From: an uncultured Ruminococcus sp.
GTDB taxonomy: Bacteria > Bacillota > Clostridia > Oscillospirales > Acutalibacteraceae
Length of the DNA: 19,771 bases
Reading direction: 5' to 3'
NCBI GenBank assembly: GCA_902803035.1
Contig: CADCON010000143.1
Location: 1 to 19,771, forward strand
Positions 7,064 to 14,209 of the stretch are shown here, one piece after another (the first letter of the stretch is position 1; every line of letters begins with the position of its first letter). The notes under the pieces are model-generated. The model made no database searches and had not been told where the DNA came from. It was given only the letters and a program-made list of their open reading frames with translations. The translations under genes were made by a program, and so were the position numbers.

Positions 7064-7546
7064 TCAGAGATCGATTGCAAACAGACGCTTGTCCCTGAGC
7101 AGGGTTTCATACAAGGCACACAGCTTGTCCGAAGCGCATACAATCCAAGCCTCGCGGCAGCGGGGAATTTTAGTGACGGTAAGCGGCCACATATGGCTGA
7201 TAATGATGTTGCGTTCCGTCCGGTTGAGTTGAAAATGCTCCTGCGCCCTTGCCAGTGCCCTCGCCGGGTGCCTGAAGCCGTGAAGTCCCTCATTGGAGGC
7301 GGGGTCATGCCAGTCGTAGAGGTAGAAATCGTGCAGGAACGCGCCCCTGATCAGGCTGCGTCTGTCGGAATGCGCGTGCAGCCGTTCATCGACACGGCAG
7401 CTCATGCACACCACATTGAGCACGTGCTCATAGGTGGAAATATGCCCGTGCTGTATAAACGTCTTCATGCTCTGCGCCTGCCGGGTAGCAATGATATCCC
7501 CCAGGCACTCCGCGATATACGCCTTATCCTTTTCGCTGATCTTCAA
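7064..7546 (-). CDS. HD-domain phosphohydrolase-like protein
   Basis: This 160-residue single-domain protein has HD-superfamily metal ligands: H41 in STYEHVLNV, H72-D73 in AFLHDFYLYDWHDP and D139 in ASDKLCALYE. HD proteins hydrolyse phosphate esters, often of nucleotides; the substrate here is unknown. GFRHPARAL (90-98) and ISHMWPL (116-122) match a small HD clade common in Clostridia. The start is TTG at 7546 with AAGGAAG 7 nt upstream; no in-frame ATG exists nearby. It lies 22 nt after the CmpB-like membrane protein gene, so the two are probably cotranscribed. It ends against the bidirectional terminator at 6972-7022. Confidence 0.85.
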   Translation of the reverse strand: MKISEKDKAYIAECLGDIIATRQAQSMKTFIQHGHISTYEHVLNVVCMSCRVDERLHAHSDRRSLIRGAFLHDFYLYDWHDPASNEGLHGFRHPARALARAQEHFQLNRTERNIIISHMWPLTVTKIPRCREAWIVCASDKLCALYETLLRDKRLFAIDL

Positions 7547-7568
7547 TGGTCTGCTTCCTTCTATCCAA

Positions 7569-8363
7569 TCACTTTTTCCTTCTGGGCAGACGGCGGATCA
7601 ATTCGCTGATCAGGCTGTGTCCTTCAGGAAGAGGATCCACGCCCGGCTCCCCGCGCAGGCTCTTGATTTTGCCGAGAACCAGCGCCTGCACGCCTGTCAG
7701 CGTGAGATCGGAGCGGAGCGCCGCCTGATCGATGATCTTCTCCCGGACATTGGCCGGAATCGCCCTGACATTCCTGATGGTGCCGCTTACCGCGCTTCCG
7801 ATCTCTTTGTATTTCTCGTCGATCGCCTGATTGATCGCCCTGTCAATTTCAACCAGCTTGTCCAGATAATCGCTGAGGGTGGACACGGTAACGGTAATAT
7901 CCGCCGAAGTGATTCCCACTAAAAGCAGCGCGGCAATGCTGATCACCCACGCGGGGATATACCCCATCGGAACCGCAAGGACGGGATGAATCAGATGCGC
8001 CACCACCACGCCCATTGTTCCGAAAAGCAGCGACGCCGGCAGGCAAATATAGCCGTGAAGATTGAGCGGCATATCGCTGTAATCCCACCACGAAGCGTGG
8101 AAGAGCTTTTCAAGCGCAAAGCCGGTCGCGTATTCCAGCGCGGCGGAGCTGACCATGCAGACGAGGAATGTCCACGGAATGCTCAGACGCGAGCCGATCA
8201 GCGCGAAGAACAGACCGCCCGCCCCGTAAATCGGGCATATCGGCCCCATCAGAAATCCCCGGTTAGCCCAGCGCTTTTCCCTGACGCTCACCAGAATGGT
8301 CTCATAGACCCAGCCGACAAAGGCATATATGAAAAAATAAACTACCGCTTCATCTATTGTCAA
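7569..8363 (-). CDS. CmpB-like membrane protein (putative ABC transporter type IV family)
   Basis: The 264-residue protein belongs to the PF06541-type family, often named putative ABC transporter permease although transport has not been shown. The N-terminal half holds several membrane segments (about 6-25, 40-60, 62-82, 108-128, 132-155). Typical family motifs are FVGWVYETI (15-23), KRWANRGFLMGPICPIYG (30-47) and the WWDYSDMPLNLHGYICL region (92-108). The C-terminal 100 residues are soluble, charged and probably helical. The start is TTG at 8363 with GGAAG 8 nt upstream; the frame has no earlier ATG with a ribosome binding site. No ATPase gene adjoins it. It is the first gene of a two-gene unit with the HD protein. 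The upstream 109 nt are AT-rich, but I cannot fix a promoter there. Confidence 0.84.
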   Translation of the reverse strand: MTIDEAVVYFFIYAFVGWVYETILVSVREKRWANRGFLMGPICPIYGAGGLFFALIGSRLSIPWTFLVCMVSSAALEYATGFALEKLFHASWWDYSDMPLNLHGYICLPASLLFGTMGVVVAHLIHPVLAVPMGYIPAWVISIAALLLVGITSADITVTVSTLSDYLDKLVEIDRAINQAIDEKYKEIGSAVSGTIRNVRAIPANVREKIIDQAALRSDLTLTGVQALVLGKIKSLRGEPGVDPLPEGHSLISELIRRLPRRKK

Positions 8364-8472
8364 TTACAGCACTTCCGTCATTACAAAATGATTGCTTTTA
8401 CCATCATAGTATTTTCAGTTGAACAATATTCGCTCTTTTTGTTAAAATTGCGTGAATGATATCCGACGGCCG

Positions 8473-9774
8473 TCAATCCGCCCCCTCGGCGTTGGCGATG
8501 CGGACGTATCGGCGCAGGGAGTACTCCCCGTCGTGCGACTCGCCCGAAAAGCCCGCCGACATATGGCCCGCCGTGGTCACGCGGTTCACGCCGCACCGGA
8601 TCAGCAGTTCCGTCAGCGCGCCGCGCTCGCCGGCGGGGCAGAGCAGCCCCGCTGTCTGGAGATATCCCTTCTTCGCGCGCAGCTCCGCGGGAATCCTTTC
8701 TCGCGGAAGCCGTTTCACCAGCGGTCTGCCGAACATTTCGGAAAGCTCCGGCGCGCTGTCTTCGCAGATCGTCAGACCGCACATCCTGCCGGAGAATTCA
8801 CGGCTACTGGCCGCGCTGCCGGTCATAGCGGCTTCAAGCGACGCGGTGTATCTTTTCAACGTGATTTCGGCAGCCGCGCCGATATCAGTTATCGGGCGGG
8901 CGTCCCTCGCCTTCTGCAGCACCGGGAGGAAGCCGCGGCAGAATTCTTCCAGCTCCTCCATGCTGTCCGTATCAATGAATATCGTCTGGCATGAGCTGCA
9001 TAAGAGCTGTTCGGTGGCAATAATGTGTTCCGCGAGAGCGGACAGTTCCCGTGTCTGATCCGACCAGCCGCCCGAAATATAGGCAAAGCTCAGCCGGTGC
9101 CCCCATTCAATCAGCTTCACGCCCGGAGACGCCATCGCGCGCACCGAACGCACCGCCGCGTCGCCGCCCCACACGACAATGCCGTCCGCCATTTCCGCCA
9201 TTTTCCGCATGGCAGCGATATCGGACGACGGCGTGTCGAAGACATAGATGTAATCCGTGAGGGAAGGCTCGATCTCTATCAGCTTGGCAAGCGCGGTGAC
9301 GGTAAAGCCGCTGTCCGCCTGCGGCAGCTTGAGAATGTTGACATTGCCTGTCAGCAGGCCTTCCACGACGGTATAGGCCGGAAGGGCTTCCATATTGCCC
9401 GCCGCGATGTGAAAGAGCGTTCCCAGCGGCATCGGCAGCGTCCGCACGCCGCGAAGTCCGGCAACCGCCCTCGTTTCTCCCGGCTCAAAGAATCCCTCTC
9501 CCAGCTCCGTCTTCATCTTGTGCAGGAGGTATTCGCGGCTGAGCAGGGAGAGCGACCCCTTCATCCGGTCGGCAAGCTCCGAAAGCCCCGACCGCACGAT
9601 GAATTCATCAAGCTCCCCTTCCCGGAGCATTCTGCCCAGACGGTCGATGGCTTCAATGACAGTATCGGGCGACAGCCTTCCATGCGCGAGCGTGAAGGTA
9701 ACGCGCTTCTCCATTTCCTCCAGCAACCGTGTCTGCTCGGAGGTCTGGTACAGCTTTCCGTCAAAAAGAATCAT
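8473..9774 (-). CDS. LuxC-family acyl-CoA/acyl-enzyme reductase
   Basis: This is an NADPH-dependent fatty acyl reductase of the LuxC family (PF05893), which reduces an activated acyl group to the aldehyde through a Cys thioester. The 433-residue protein is shorter than Vibrio LuxC (about 480) but has the family landmarks: LPMPLGTLFHIAAGN (113-127), GNVNILKLP (143-151), WGHRLSFAYI (224-233) and ATEQLLCSSCQ (253-263), where Cys259 is the best candidate nucleophile. The aldehyde-dehydrogenase-like fold is otherwise continuous. The ATG at 9774 has AAGGAGG 6 nt upstream, embedded in the last codons of luxE, and ATGA overlaps the luxE stop, so the two are translationally coupled. There are no luxA, luxB or luxD genes. 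The role is probably aldehyde supply for a lipid or secondary metabolite; this is inference. Confidence 0.9.
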   Translation of the reverse strand: MILFDGKLYQTSEQTRLLEEMEKRVTFTLAHGRLSPDTVIEAIDRLGRMLREGELDEFIVRSGLSELADRMKGSLSLLSREYLLHKMKTELGEGFFEPGETRAVAGLRGVRTLPMPLGTLFHIAAGNMEALPAYTVVEGLLTGNVNILKLPQADSGFTVTALAKLIEIEPSLTDYIYVFDTPSSDIAAMRKMAEMADGIVVWGGDAAVRSVRAMASPGVKLIEWGHRLSFAYISGGWSDQTRELSALAEHIIATEQLLCSSCQTIFIDTDSMEELEEFCRGFLPVLQKARDARPITDIGAAAEITLKRYTASLEAAMTGSAASSREFSGRMCGLTICEDSAPELSEMFGRPLVKRLPRERIPAELRAKKGYLQTAGLLCPAGERGALTELLIRCGVNRVTTAGHMSAGFSGESHDGEYSLRRYVRIANAEGAD

Positions 9775-10892
9775 TCCGCCCCTCCTTTCAGCAATTCAGC
9801 GGCACCGGCGGCACAGGTCCTGATTTCCTTCAGCCCCACCCTGCCCAGTATCTCAAGATAAGGCGAATGAATGCCGCAGCCGCATTCCTCCGCGTCGTGA
9901 AGAATGCCAAGATCGTCGGTCATGACGCTGAGAATGGGCGTCGCGCGGACCATCGGCGAAATCAGATTGACCAGACCCGCCTTGCCATTCGGCAGGGGCT
10001 CCAGCGTGACAGGATCCCTGATGATCACCCTGCTGTAAACCGGAATGTGAAAATGATGCCTTTCGCAGTCGCAGTAGAGGATCGGATGCTCGACGGCGCC
10101 GTAAAATTCCACGATATCGCGGTCTTCGACGCCAAAGACCTTCCTTGCCATGTCATAGAACGCCTGCTTGTCCACCGCCTCCCGCCAGAACTGCTTCCAG
10201 CCGCCGCCCAGCATAATCTTTGAATTTTCCGGCAGCTTCAGGGAAATTCCCCTTTCGTCCAGCAGACGCATGGCAAAATACGTATAGGACGGGAATCCCA
10301 TGAAGCGCAGCGGAAAACGGGATTCAGCGTACTTCTGAATTGCCTCTGCGACGGCGTCTAGATCCGCCGAGTACTTTCCGTCCTTATATTGCAGCGCGTA
10401 TGTCCTGTGAAGCGACGGCGTGAAGAGCGTCGCTCCGAATGCCGTCTTGGTAACGGCGGTGTGGTTGCTGCGGTGCGGCTTGTAGCCGAACACCACATAA
10501 TTGCACGGGACAGCGGAAAAAAGCCGCCTGCGGCCGATCACGCGCAGCACCATATGCGCGCCGTTCCACAGCCCGCCCCACTCAAAGCCGATTCTGCTGA
10601 ATTGCCCGCCCGTTCCGGACGAAGTAGCCTTGATCAGCATCCGCCATTTCGGCATGGTGTACAATTCATGCTTTTTAAAGAGAAGCGTGGGGAGAAAGGG
10701 CAGCTTCGCCATATCGTCGTATTCCCTGAGCATTTCCGGCGTGAAGCCGCGTGCCAGCAGCATCCGGCGGTAGTTTTCGTTGTGCCGGAACTGGTATTCG
10801 CAGTTTTCCCTGACCGCCTGCAGAAAAAGCCCGTTTGTACCGGACGTATCAAACGGGTCTTTATGCCGGAAAAGTTTGCCTGCCGCGCTCAT
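9771..10892 (-). CDS. LuxE-family acyl-protein synthetase
   Basis: LuxE activates a fatty acid with ATP to acyl-AMP, then holds it on a C-terminal Cys and passes it to LuxC. The 373-residue protein shows the ANL-type ATP loop ATSSGTGGQFS (about 91-101), FMGFPSYTYFAM and GGGWKQFWRE in the middle, FYGAVEHPI, and the C-terminal PYLEILGRVGLKEIRTCA. The Cys near position 362, 13 residues from the end, sits where the Vibrio LuxE acyl-accepting Cys lies. The C-terminal region also has a Cys cluster (CDCERHH, CGCG). An ATG at 10898 is only 2 nt from AGGAGG, while that at 10892 is 8 nt away, so I start at 10892. It overlaps luxC by 4 nt and follows the AAA_28-CYTH gene by about 66 nt. Confidence 0.9.
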   Translation of the reverse strand: MSAAGKLFRHKDPFDTSGTNGLFLQAVRENCEYQFRHNENYRRMLLARGFTPEMLREYDDMAKLPFLPTLLFKKHELYTMPKWRMLIKATSSGTGGQFSRIGFEWGGLWNGAHMVLRVIGRRRLFSAVPCNYVVFGYKPHRSNHTAVTKTAFGATLFTPSLHRTYALQYKDGKYSADLDAVAEAIQKYAESRFPLRFMGFPSYTYFAMRLLDERGISLKLPENSKIMLGGGWKQFWREAVDKQAFYDMARKVFGVEDRDIVEFYGAVEHPILYCDCERHHFHIPVYSRVIIRDPVTLEPLPNGKAGLVNLISPMVRATPILSVMTDDLGILHDAEECGCGIHSPYLEILGRVGLKEIRTCAAGAAELLKGGAE

Positions 10893-10900
10893 TTTCATTT

Positions 10901-10906
10901 CCTCCT
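10901..10906 (-). promoter_or_regulatory. Shine-Dalgarno deciding the luxE start
   Basis: AGGAGG on the minus strand is 2 nt from the ATG at 10898 and 8 nt from the ATG at 10892, favouring the second Met. Confidence 0.7.
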
Positions 10907-10958
10907 GATCATCAGAAATCAGAAAAAGCCGCCGTTGTACTTCTTCCGCTCCCCGCCG

Positions 10959-12047
10959 TCAATGATTCTTGGCGAGCGCGGCGTTCCTGTAATTCTCGTC
11001 GTCCGTGACCTCCCTGATGATTTTCAGCATTGAGGGGAAGCGGATTGCTTCCTCCGGATCCGAAAGCTCTATTTCCAGAATCGCCTTATCGCTCCAGAAA
11101 GGGTAGACGTCAATCTCAAAATACTGATTGCCGTCCGCCAGACAATACCGGTCCTTGCGGATAGGGCTTCTCTCGGGATCCGCGTCCATCAGCCGGCGGA
11201 GATACTCCTGAACTGTCAGGCGGCGTTCAAATTCCAGTCTTTTTACGCCGCTGACGCGTTTCTTGCGGGTTTCATAATAGATATAATTCCCGTCGGAACC
11301 GCGCTGGCGCACACGGATTTCCTCATCGGCCGGAGAGCGCAGGTATGTCTGAATAATCTCCACCTTCTCGCAGTTCGGCAGAGCCAGCAGCGCGGCGGTA
11401 TCAGGGTATTCAATCAGGAATTTGCGTTCGATTTCATACGGCTCCGGCTCGCCGAGGAATAACGCGATCTCCGAGATAAGCCGGTTGATTTTCTCGTCGA
11501 AGCCCGTCGAATTGTCGATGATCCTGAGATGCGGATGTCCCGTCCACGCGGAAATCAGCTTGTCGTCAAGAGCGGCCGCCTGCTCCGGGGTTTCAGTGCG
11601 GGCGGTGTTGTTCGCGGTGGTGTAATACGCCTCCGCGCCCTTCGCGGCAGTCGTCAGATGAAAGACCGCGTCATATCCGTCCCGCAGCTCAATCTCGTTC
11701 GTGCCGATGCTGTCCAGAAGGCGGGCGAATTCATCGGCTGTCATGTACGCCTTGTTGTCCAGCGCGCCGCGGTCACAGACAATCAGGATCTTTTCGTCGG
11801 GCATGGACGCCGCGGCACGCTCAAATGTCCTCTCCTTGGCAAGCTGAAGATTCATCAGACAACTTTGAAATTCGGCCGGGGTGCCGCAGGTCGAAAAACT
11901 GACGCCGTTGTCGATCAGCTCCGACGCCGTTTCCGGAATGATCAGCACGCGGTATCCCCTGTCGGTAAACGCGTTCCTGATGCGGGACAGGCCTGTCGAC
12001 TTTCCCCCGCAGGGGCCGCCTGTCAATACGATTTTGGTAATACCCAT
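10959..12047 (-). CDS. AAA_28 P-loop NTPase fused to a CYTH domain
   Basis: This 362-residue two-domain protein has an N-terminal AAA_28/NadR-like kinase-type P-loop domain: Walker A GGPCGGKST (10-18), PETAS (39-43), VCDRGALDNKAY (90-101). From about residue 203 a CYTH triphosphate tunnel domain follows, with the hallmark EIERK (205-209), Arg/Lys-rich strands (EEIRVRQRG, ETRKKRVSG) and acidic strand pairs. CYTH domains bind and cleave triphosphorylated ligands or polyphosphate. The same fusion occurs in bacteria and in the eukaryotic TTD14 family, which binds GTP and a lipid, but the bacterial role is not settled. It is the gene upstream of luxE-luxC on the same strand, 60-66 nt away without a clear terminator, so it may be cotranscribed with them. 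Its own start is preceded by a terminator-like hairpin 25 nt away. Confidence 0.88.
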   Translation of the reverse strand: MGITKIVLTGGPCGGKSTGLSRIRNAFTDRGYRVLIIPETASELIDNGVSFSTCGTPAEFQSCLMNLQLAKERTFERAAASMPDEKILIVCDRGALDNKAYMTADEFARLLDSIGTNEIELRDGYDAVFHLTTAAKGAEAYYTTANNTARTETPEQAAALDDKLISAWTGHPHLRIIDNSTGFDEKINRLISEIALFLGEPEPYEIERKFLIEYPDTAALLALPNCEKVEIIQTYLRSPADEEIRVRQRGSDGNYIYYETRKKRVSGVKRLEFERRLTVQEYLRRLMDADPERSPIRKDRYCLADGNQYFEIDVYPFWSDKAILEIELSDPEEAIRFPSMLKIIREVTDDENYRNAALAKNH

Positions 12048-12071
12048 TTTTCTGAATACCTTCTTTCCTTC

Positions 12072-12104
12072 AAAAATCAGAAGCTTTTCCTGAGAACCTT
12101 CTGA
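12072..12104 (-). terminator. terminator or attenuator before the AAA_28-CYTH gene
   Basis: On the minus strand TCAGAAG (12098-12104) pairs with CTTCTGA (12077-12083), with a small inner TTC/GAA stem, then five U (12072-12076). Its first arm also pairs with upstream CTGA (12118-12121) in an alternative hairpin (12101-12121), so the two folds exclude each other. Only 24 nt remain to the ATG. Confidence 0.55.
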
Positions 12105-12125
12105 CGATAGCCGCGTATCAGCTTC

Positions 12126-12135
12126 GTGTTAACAC
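12126..12135. repeat. perfect 10-bp palindrome
   Basis: GTGTTAACAC is a perfect palindrome in the 139-nt gap between the small membrane protein gene and the AAA_28-CYTH gene. It may be an operator half or chance; no second copy was noticed. Confidence 0.3.
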
Positions 12136-12186
12136 CCTGTAAATGGCAATAAAAACGCCGCTTCCGCCAGCACAACAGTCAGAGGA

Positions 12187-12420
12187 TTATTGTTTTTTGT
12201 CATTTCTTTTGCTGGGCTTGCGGAAGATATACAGTTCTTTGTCAGCGTCATCCTGATTTCTCTCCAAATCTTCGTCAGTGAAGCCCAGATCAAGCATATG
12301 ATTTCTGCCCATGTTATAGCCGTTGTCGGATCTCATTTTCCAGTACACCATCATGCCGCCCATAACGAACACAATCAAAATCACTAAAATCAGAATTAAA
12401 ATCAATCCATCGCTCATCAT
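12187..12420 (-). CDS. small single-pass membrane protein, unknown function
   Basis: This 77-residue protein is a run of Leu/Ile/Val (about 5-27, with a GGMM turn near 21-24), then a cationic patch and a soluble acidic tail (LGFTDEDLERNQDDADKE) ending in basic residues. The topology is most likely N-terminus outside and a cytosolic tail of about 45 residues. AGGAG is 11 nt before the ATG at 12420; the next Met (12417) is equally possible. It lies 20 nt downstream of the Nudix gene and is probably cotranscribed with it. I recognise no family. Coding is supported by the ribosome binding site, spacing and ordered hydrophobic/hydrophilic composition. Confidence 0.7.
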   Translation of the reverse strand: MMSDGLILILILVILIVFVMGGMMVYWKMRSDNGYNMGRNHMLDLGFTDEDLERNQDDADKELYIFRKPSKRNDKKQ

Positions 12421-12440
12421 ACTTTGTCATACTCCTTTTT

Positions 12441-12869
12441 TCAAAATATATTCCAAATATTGTTCACGTCCATAGCTTTACGGATGTCCTCCGCGAGATA
12501 CTCTCGCAGAACACGCCTGTCCGCCCACAGAAAGCCCGAATGCTCCTCGGAAACACGCACTCCTTTCACTTCCTTGCAGCTGCACAGGTAGGTGATAATG
12601 ATAATCTGGTACGCGGGATCCGTCTGCGCGGAACTGACATAGAGCAGTCGTTCGGGCAGGACCTCCAGTCCCGTTTCCTCCCGCAGCTCGCGCACAAGGG
12701 TCTGCTCCGGCGTTTCGCCGAATTCCAGCGTGCCGCCGGGGAATTCCCACCAATCCCTGCCGTCCGGGGTCAGAATGCCGCTGCGCCGCACAATCAGAGC
12801 CTTCCCGTCGTTGATTACGATGCCCTTGACCGCGATATGAATCCTTTGTCTTTCAACTTCTCTTTCCAA
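12441..12869 (-). CDS. Nudix hydrolase
   Basis: This 142-residue Nudix protein hydrolyses a nucleoside diphosphate linked to another moiety; the substrate cannot be read from sequence. The full Nudix box Gx5Ex7REUxEExGU spans residues 46-68, with the catalytic REL-EE at 60-65. WWEFPGG just before it is typical of MutT/ADP-ribose-like members. A longer frame to 12929 is open, but that extension (LLLLLL-rich) falls inside a terminator hairpin. The TTG at 12869 has GAAGG 8 nt upstream, so I chose it. The small membrane protein gene follows 20 nt later. Confidence 0.87.
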   Translation of the reverse strand: MEREVERQRIHIAVKGIVINDGKALIVRRSGILTPDGRDWWEFPGGTLEFGETPEQTLVRELREETGLEVLPERLLYVSSAQTDPAYQIIIITYLCSCKEVKGVRVSEEHSGFLWADRRVLREYLAEDIRKAMDVNNIWNIF

Positions 12870-12877
12870 AAAAAGCA

Positions 12878-12882
12878 CCTTC
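12878..12882 (-). promoter_or_regulatory. Shine-Dalgarno supporting a TTG start for the Nudix gene
   Basis: GAAGG on the minus strand, 8 nt from TTG at 12869. It lies directly after the U-rich tail of the upstream terminator. Confidence 0.55.
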
Positions 12883-12885
12883 AAT

Positions 12886-12926
12886 AAAAGCAAAAGGAGT
12901 CTGCCAGCCGATGGTGACAAACTCCT
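12886..12926 (-). terminator. intrinsic terminator after the CD1247 gene / before Nudix
   Basis: On the minus strand a 9-bp stem (12918-12926 with 12895-12903, one G-U pair) carries an inner CCA/TGG stem and is followed by TTTTGCTTTT. It ends about 17 nt before the Nudix start codon. Confidence 0.75.
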
Positions 12927-13014
12927 CAAAGCAACAAAATGACAGACATCCCCCTCAATAAAGAGGAAACGACCTCAACCCGGAATCAAAACCAGCCGGT
13001 TTCCGTGCCGGAAA

Positions 13015-13431
13015 TCAGTTGTCAAGGTCAAATTCGAGCTTTTCTCCGCAGTTCGGGCACTCCATCTCGCCCACATTGATGAGATCCTCATCCAGGCAGA
13101 TCGTATCGCCGCAGGTCGGGCAGGTAACTTCATAATAGAGTTCGTCCTTTGTCTTCTTAGCGGATTTCTTTTCGGTCTTCTCGTGAGCGCATCCGCAAGG
13201 CTCGGAATCGGATTCATAGAGATCCTTCTCGATCGCGCCGAGATCCTCATCCACCTCGTCAAGCTGCTGCTGGAAATCCTCAAAGCCCTCTTCGAGATTT
13301 TCCATATCAAGCACGATGTCCTCCAGAAGCTCCATCAGGTACTTAATAACCTTCGTGTCCTTCTTCTCGTCGTTCAGATTAAGACCCTCGACAAGACCCT
13401 TCAGATAAGCAAGTTTTTCCAACTTATTCAT
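13015..13431 (-). CDS. CD1247-type zinc-ribbon protein
   Basis: This 138-residue protein has an N-terminal helical domain (MNKLEKLAYLKGLVEGL, residues 1-17) as in the CD1247 N-terminal domain family of Clostridia, then an acidic coiled-coil-like stretch (about 25-75), a Lys-rich linker and a C-terminal zinc ribbon with CPTC (104-107) and CPNC (125-128). A further CGC pair (79-81) precedes the linker. Function is unknown; the zinc ribbon suggests nucleic-acid or protein binding. GAGAGG lies 9 nt before the ATG. It follows efp by about 97 nt, the usual neighbourhood of this family. A terminator follows it at 12886-12926. Confidence 0.86.
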   Translation of the reverse strand: MNKLEKLAYLKGLVEGLNLNDEKKDTKVIKYLMELLEDIVLDMENLEEGFEDFQQQLDEVDEDLGAIEKDLYESDSEPCGCAHEKTEKKSAKKTKDELYYEVTCPTCGDTICLDEDLINVGEMECPNCGEKLEFDLDN

Positions 13432-13476
13432 AGCTATTATCCTCTCTGAAAAAATATATTAGAACCAAATGACGCC

Positions 13477-13501
13477 GCGTGTCTTCTGTGGGATGACACG
13501 C
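13477..13501 (-). terminator. GC stem-loop after efp, possible weak terminator
   Basis: GCGTGTC (13477-13483) and GACACGC (13495-13501) form a 7-bp stem with an 11-nt loop 28 nt after the efp stop. No good U-run follows, so it may only slow or process the transcript into the CD1247 gene. Confidence 0.35.
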
Positions 13502-13528
13502 CGTGCAATACCAACACTTTCAAAAGGA

Positions 13529-14086
13529 CTACGCGCGCTCCATGTAAAGACCCGTTCTGGTGTCGATGCGGATCATGTCGCCTTCCTCGATGAAGAGCGG
13601 AACCTTGATTTCCGCGCCGGTTTCAAGGGTGGCGGGCTTGGTGGCATTGGTTGCGGTATCGCCCTTGAAGCCGGGATCGGTCTTGGTGACTCTCAGCTCG
13701 ACAAAGTTGGGCGGCTCCACGCCGAAGACATTGCCCTTGTAGGAAAGCACCTTGCAGATCATATTCTCCGTGACGAATTTGAAGTTATCGCCCAATGTAC
13801 TCTCGTTGATCGGAACCTGCTCATATGTTTCGGGATCCATGAAATAATACAGACCGCCGTCCTCATACAGATACTGCATATCCTTGCGCTCAACAAAAGC
13901 CGTCGGGAATTTCGCCGAGGGATTGAATGTGGTTTCTGTCACCGCGCCTGTAATGACATTGCGAAGCTTGGTGCGGACGAAGGCCGCGCCCTTGCCCGGC
14001 TTTACGTGCTGAAATTCGATGATAGAATACACCGCGCCGTCCATCTCAAAGGTGACGCCATTTCTGAAATCGCCTGCTACTATCAT
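13529..14086 (-). CDS. efp: translation elongation factor P
   Basis: EF-P binds ribosomes stalled on polyproline and restores peptide-bond formation. The 185-residue protein has the three-domain KOW-OB-OB layout at normal length. The tip loop reads HVKPGKGAAF, with the modifiable Lys at position 32, and the C-terminal DTRTGLYMERA is typical. A Lys at the loop tip fits either beta-lysylation or the aminopentanol-type modification of Firmicutes. No epmA or epmB gene is in the window. GGAGG lies 8 nt before the ATG. It has its own strong promoter (14123-14151) although aroQ and the M24 peptidase gene lie upstream on the same strand, so it can be expressed independently. Confidence 0.97.
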   Translation of the reverse strand: MIVAGDFRNGVTFEMDGAVYSIIEFQHVKPGKGAAFVRTKLRNVITGAVTETTFNPSAKFPTAFVERKDMQYLYEDGGLYYFMDPETYEQVPINESTLGDNFKFVTENMICKVLSYKGNVFGVEPPNFVELRVTKTDPGFKGDTATNATKPATLETGAEIKVPLFIEEGDMIRIDTRTGLYMERA

Positions 14087-14122
14087 TAATTTTACCTCCC
14101 TAAAAAGAACTTACCGATTTGT

Positions 14123-14151
14123 ATTATAATATAAAATAATCATAAATGCAA
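14123..14151 (-). promoter_or_regulatory. sigma-A-type promoter of efp
   Basis: On the minus strand TTGCAT (14146-14151), a 17-nt AT-rich spacer and a perfect TATAAT (14123-14128). The start is near 14116, leaving a leader of about 30 nt with GGAGG. Confidence 0.75.
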
Positions 14152-14175
14152 GTCATTTTTATATTCTTTTTTAAA

Positions 14176-14192
14176 ATAATTTATAAAATTAT
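14176..14192 (-). terminator. weak AT-only hairpin after the M24 peptidase gene
   Basis: ATAATTT pairs with AAATTAT around a 3-nt loop, followed by TTTT on the minus strand. Without GC pairs, termination would be inefficient. Confidence 0.3.
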
Positions 14193-14209
14193 GCAAAATG
14201 CCCTCATAC

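Noticed and set aside
8364..8472. Promoter for the CmpB-like gene in the AT-rich gap
   Set aside because: Candidate -35/-10 pairs match consensus at only 3-4 of 6 positions; not enough to call. The palindrome GACGGCCGTC beside the luxC stop has no loop or U-run, so it is not a terminator.
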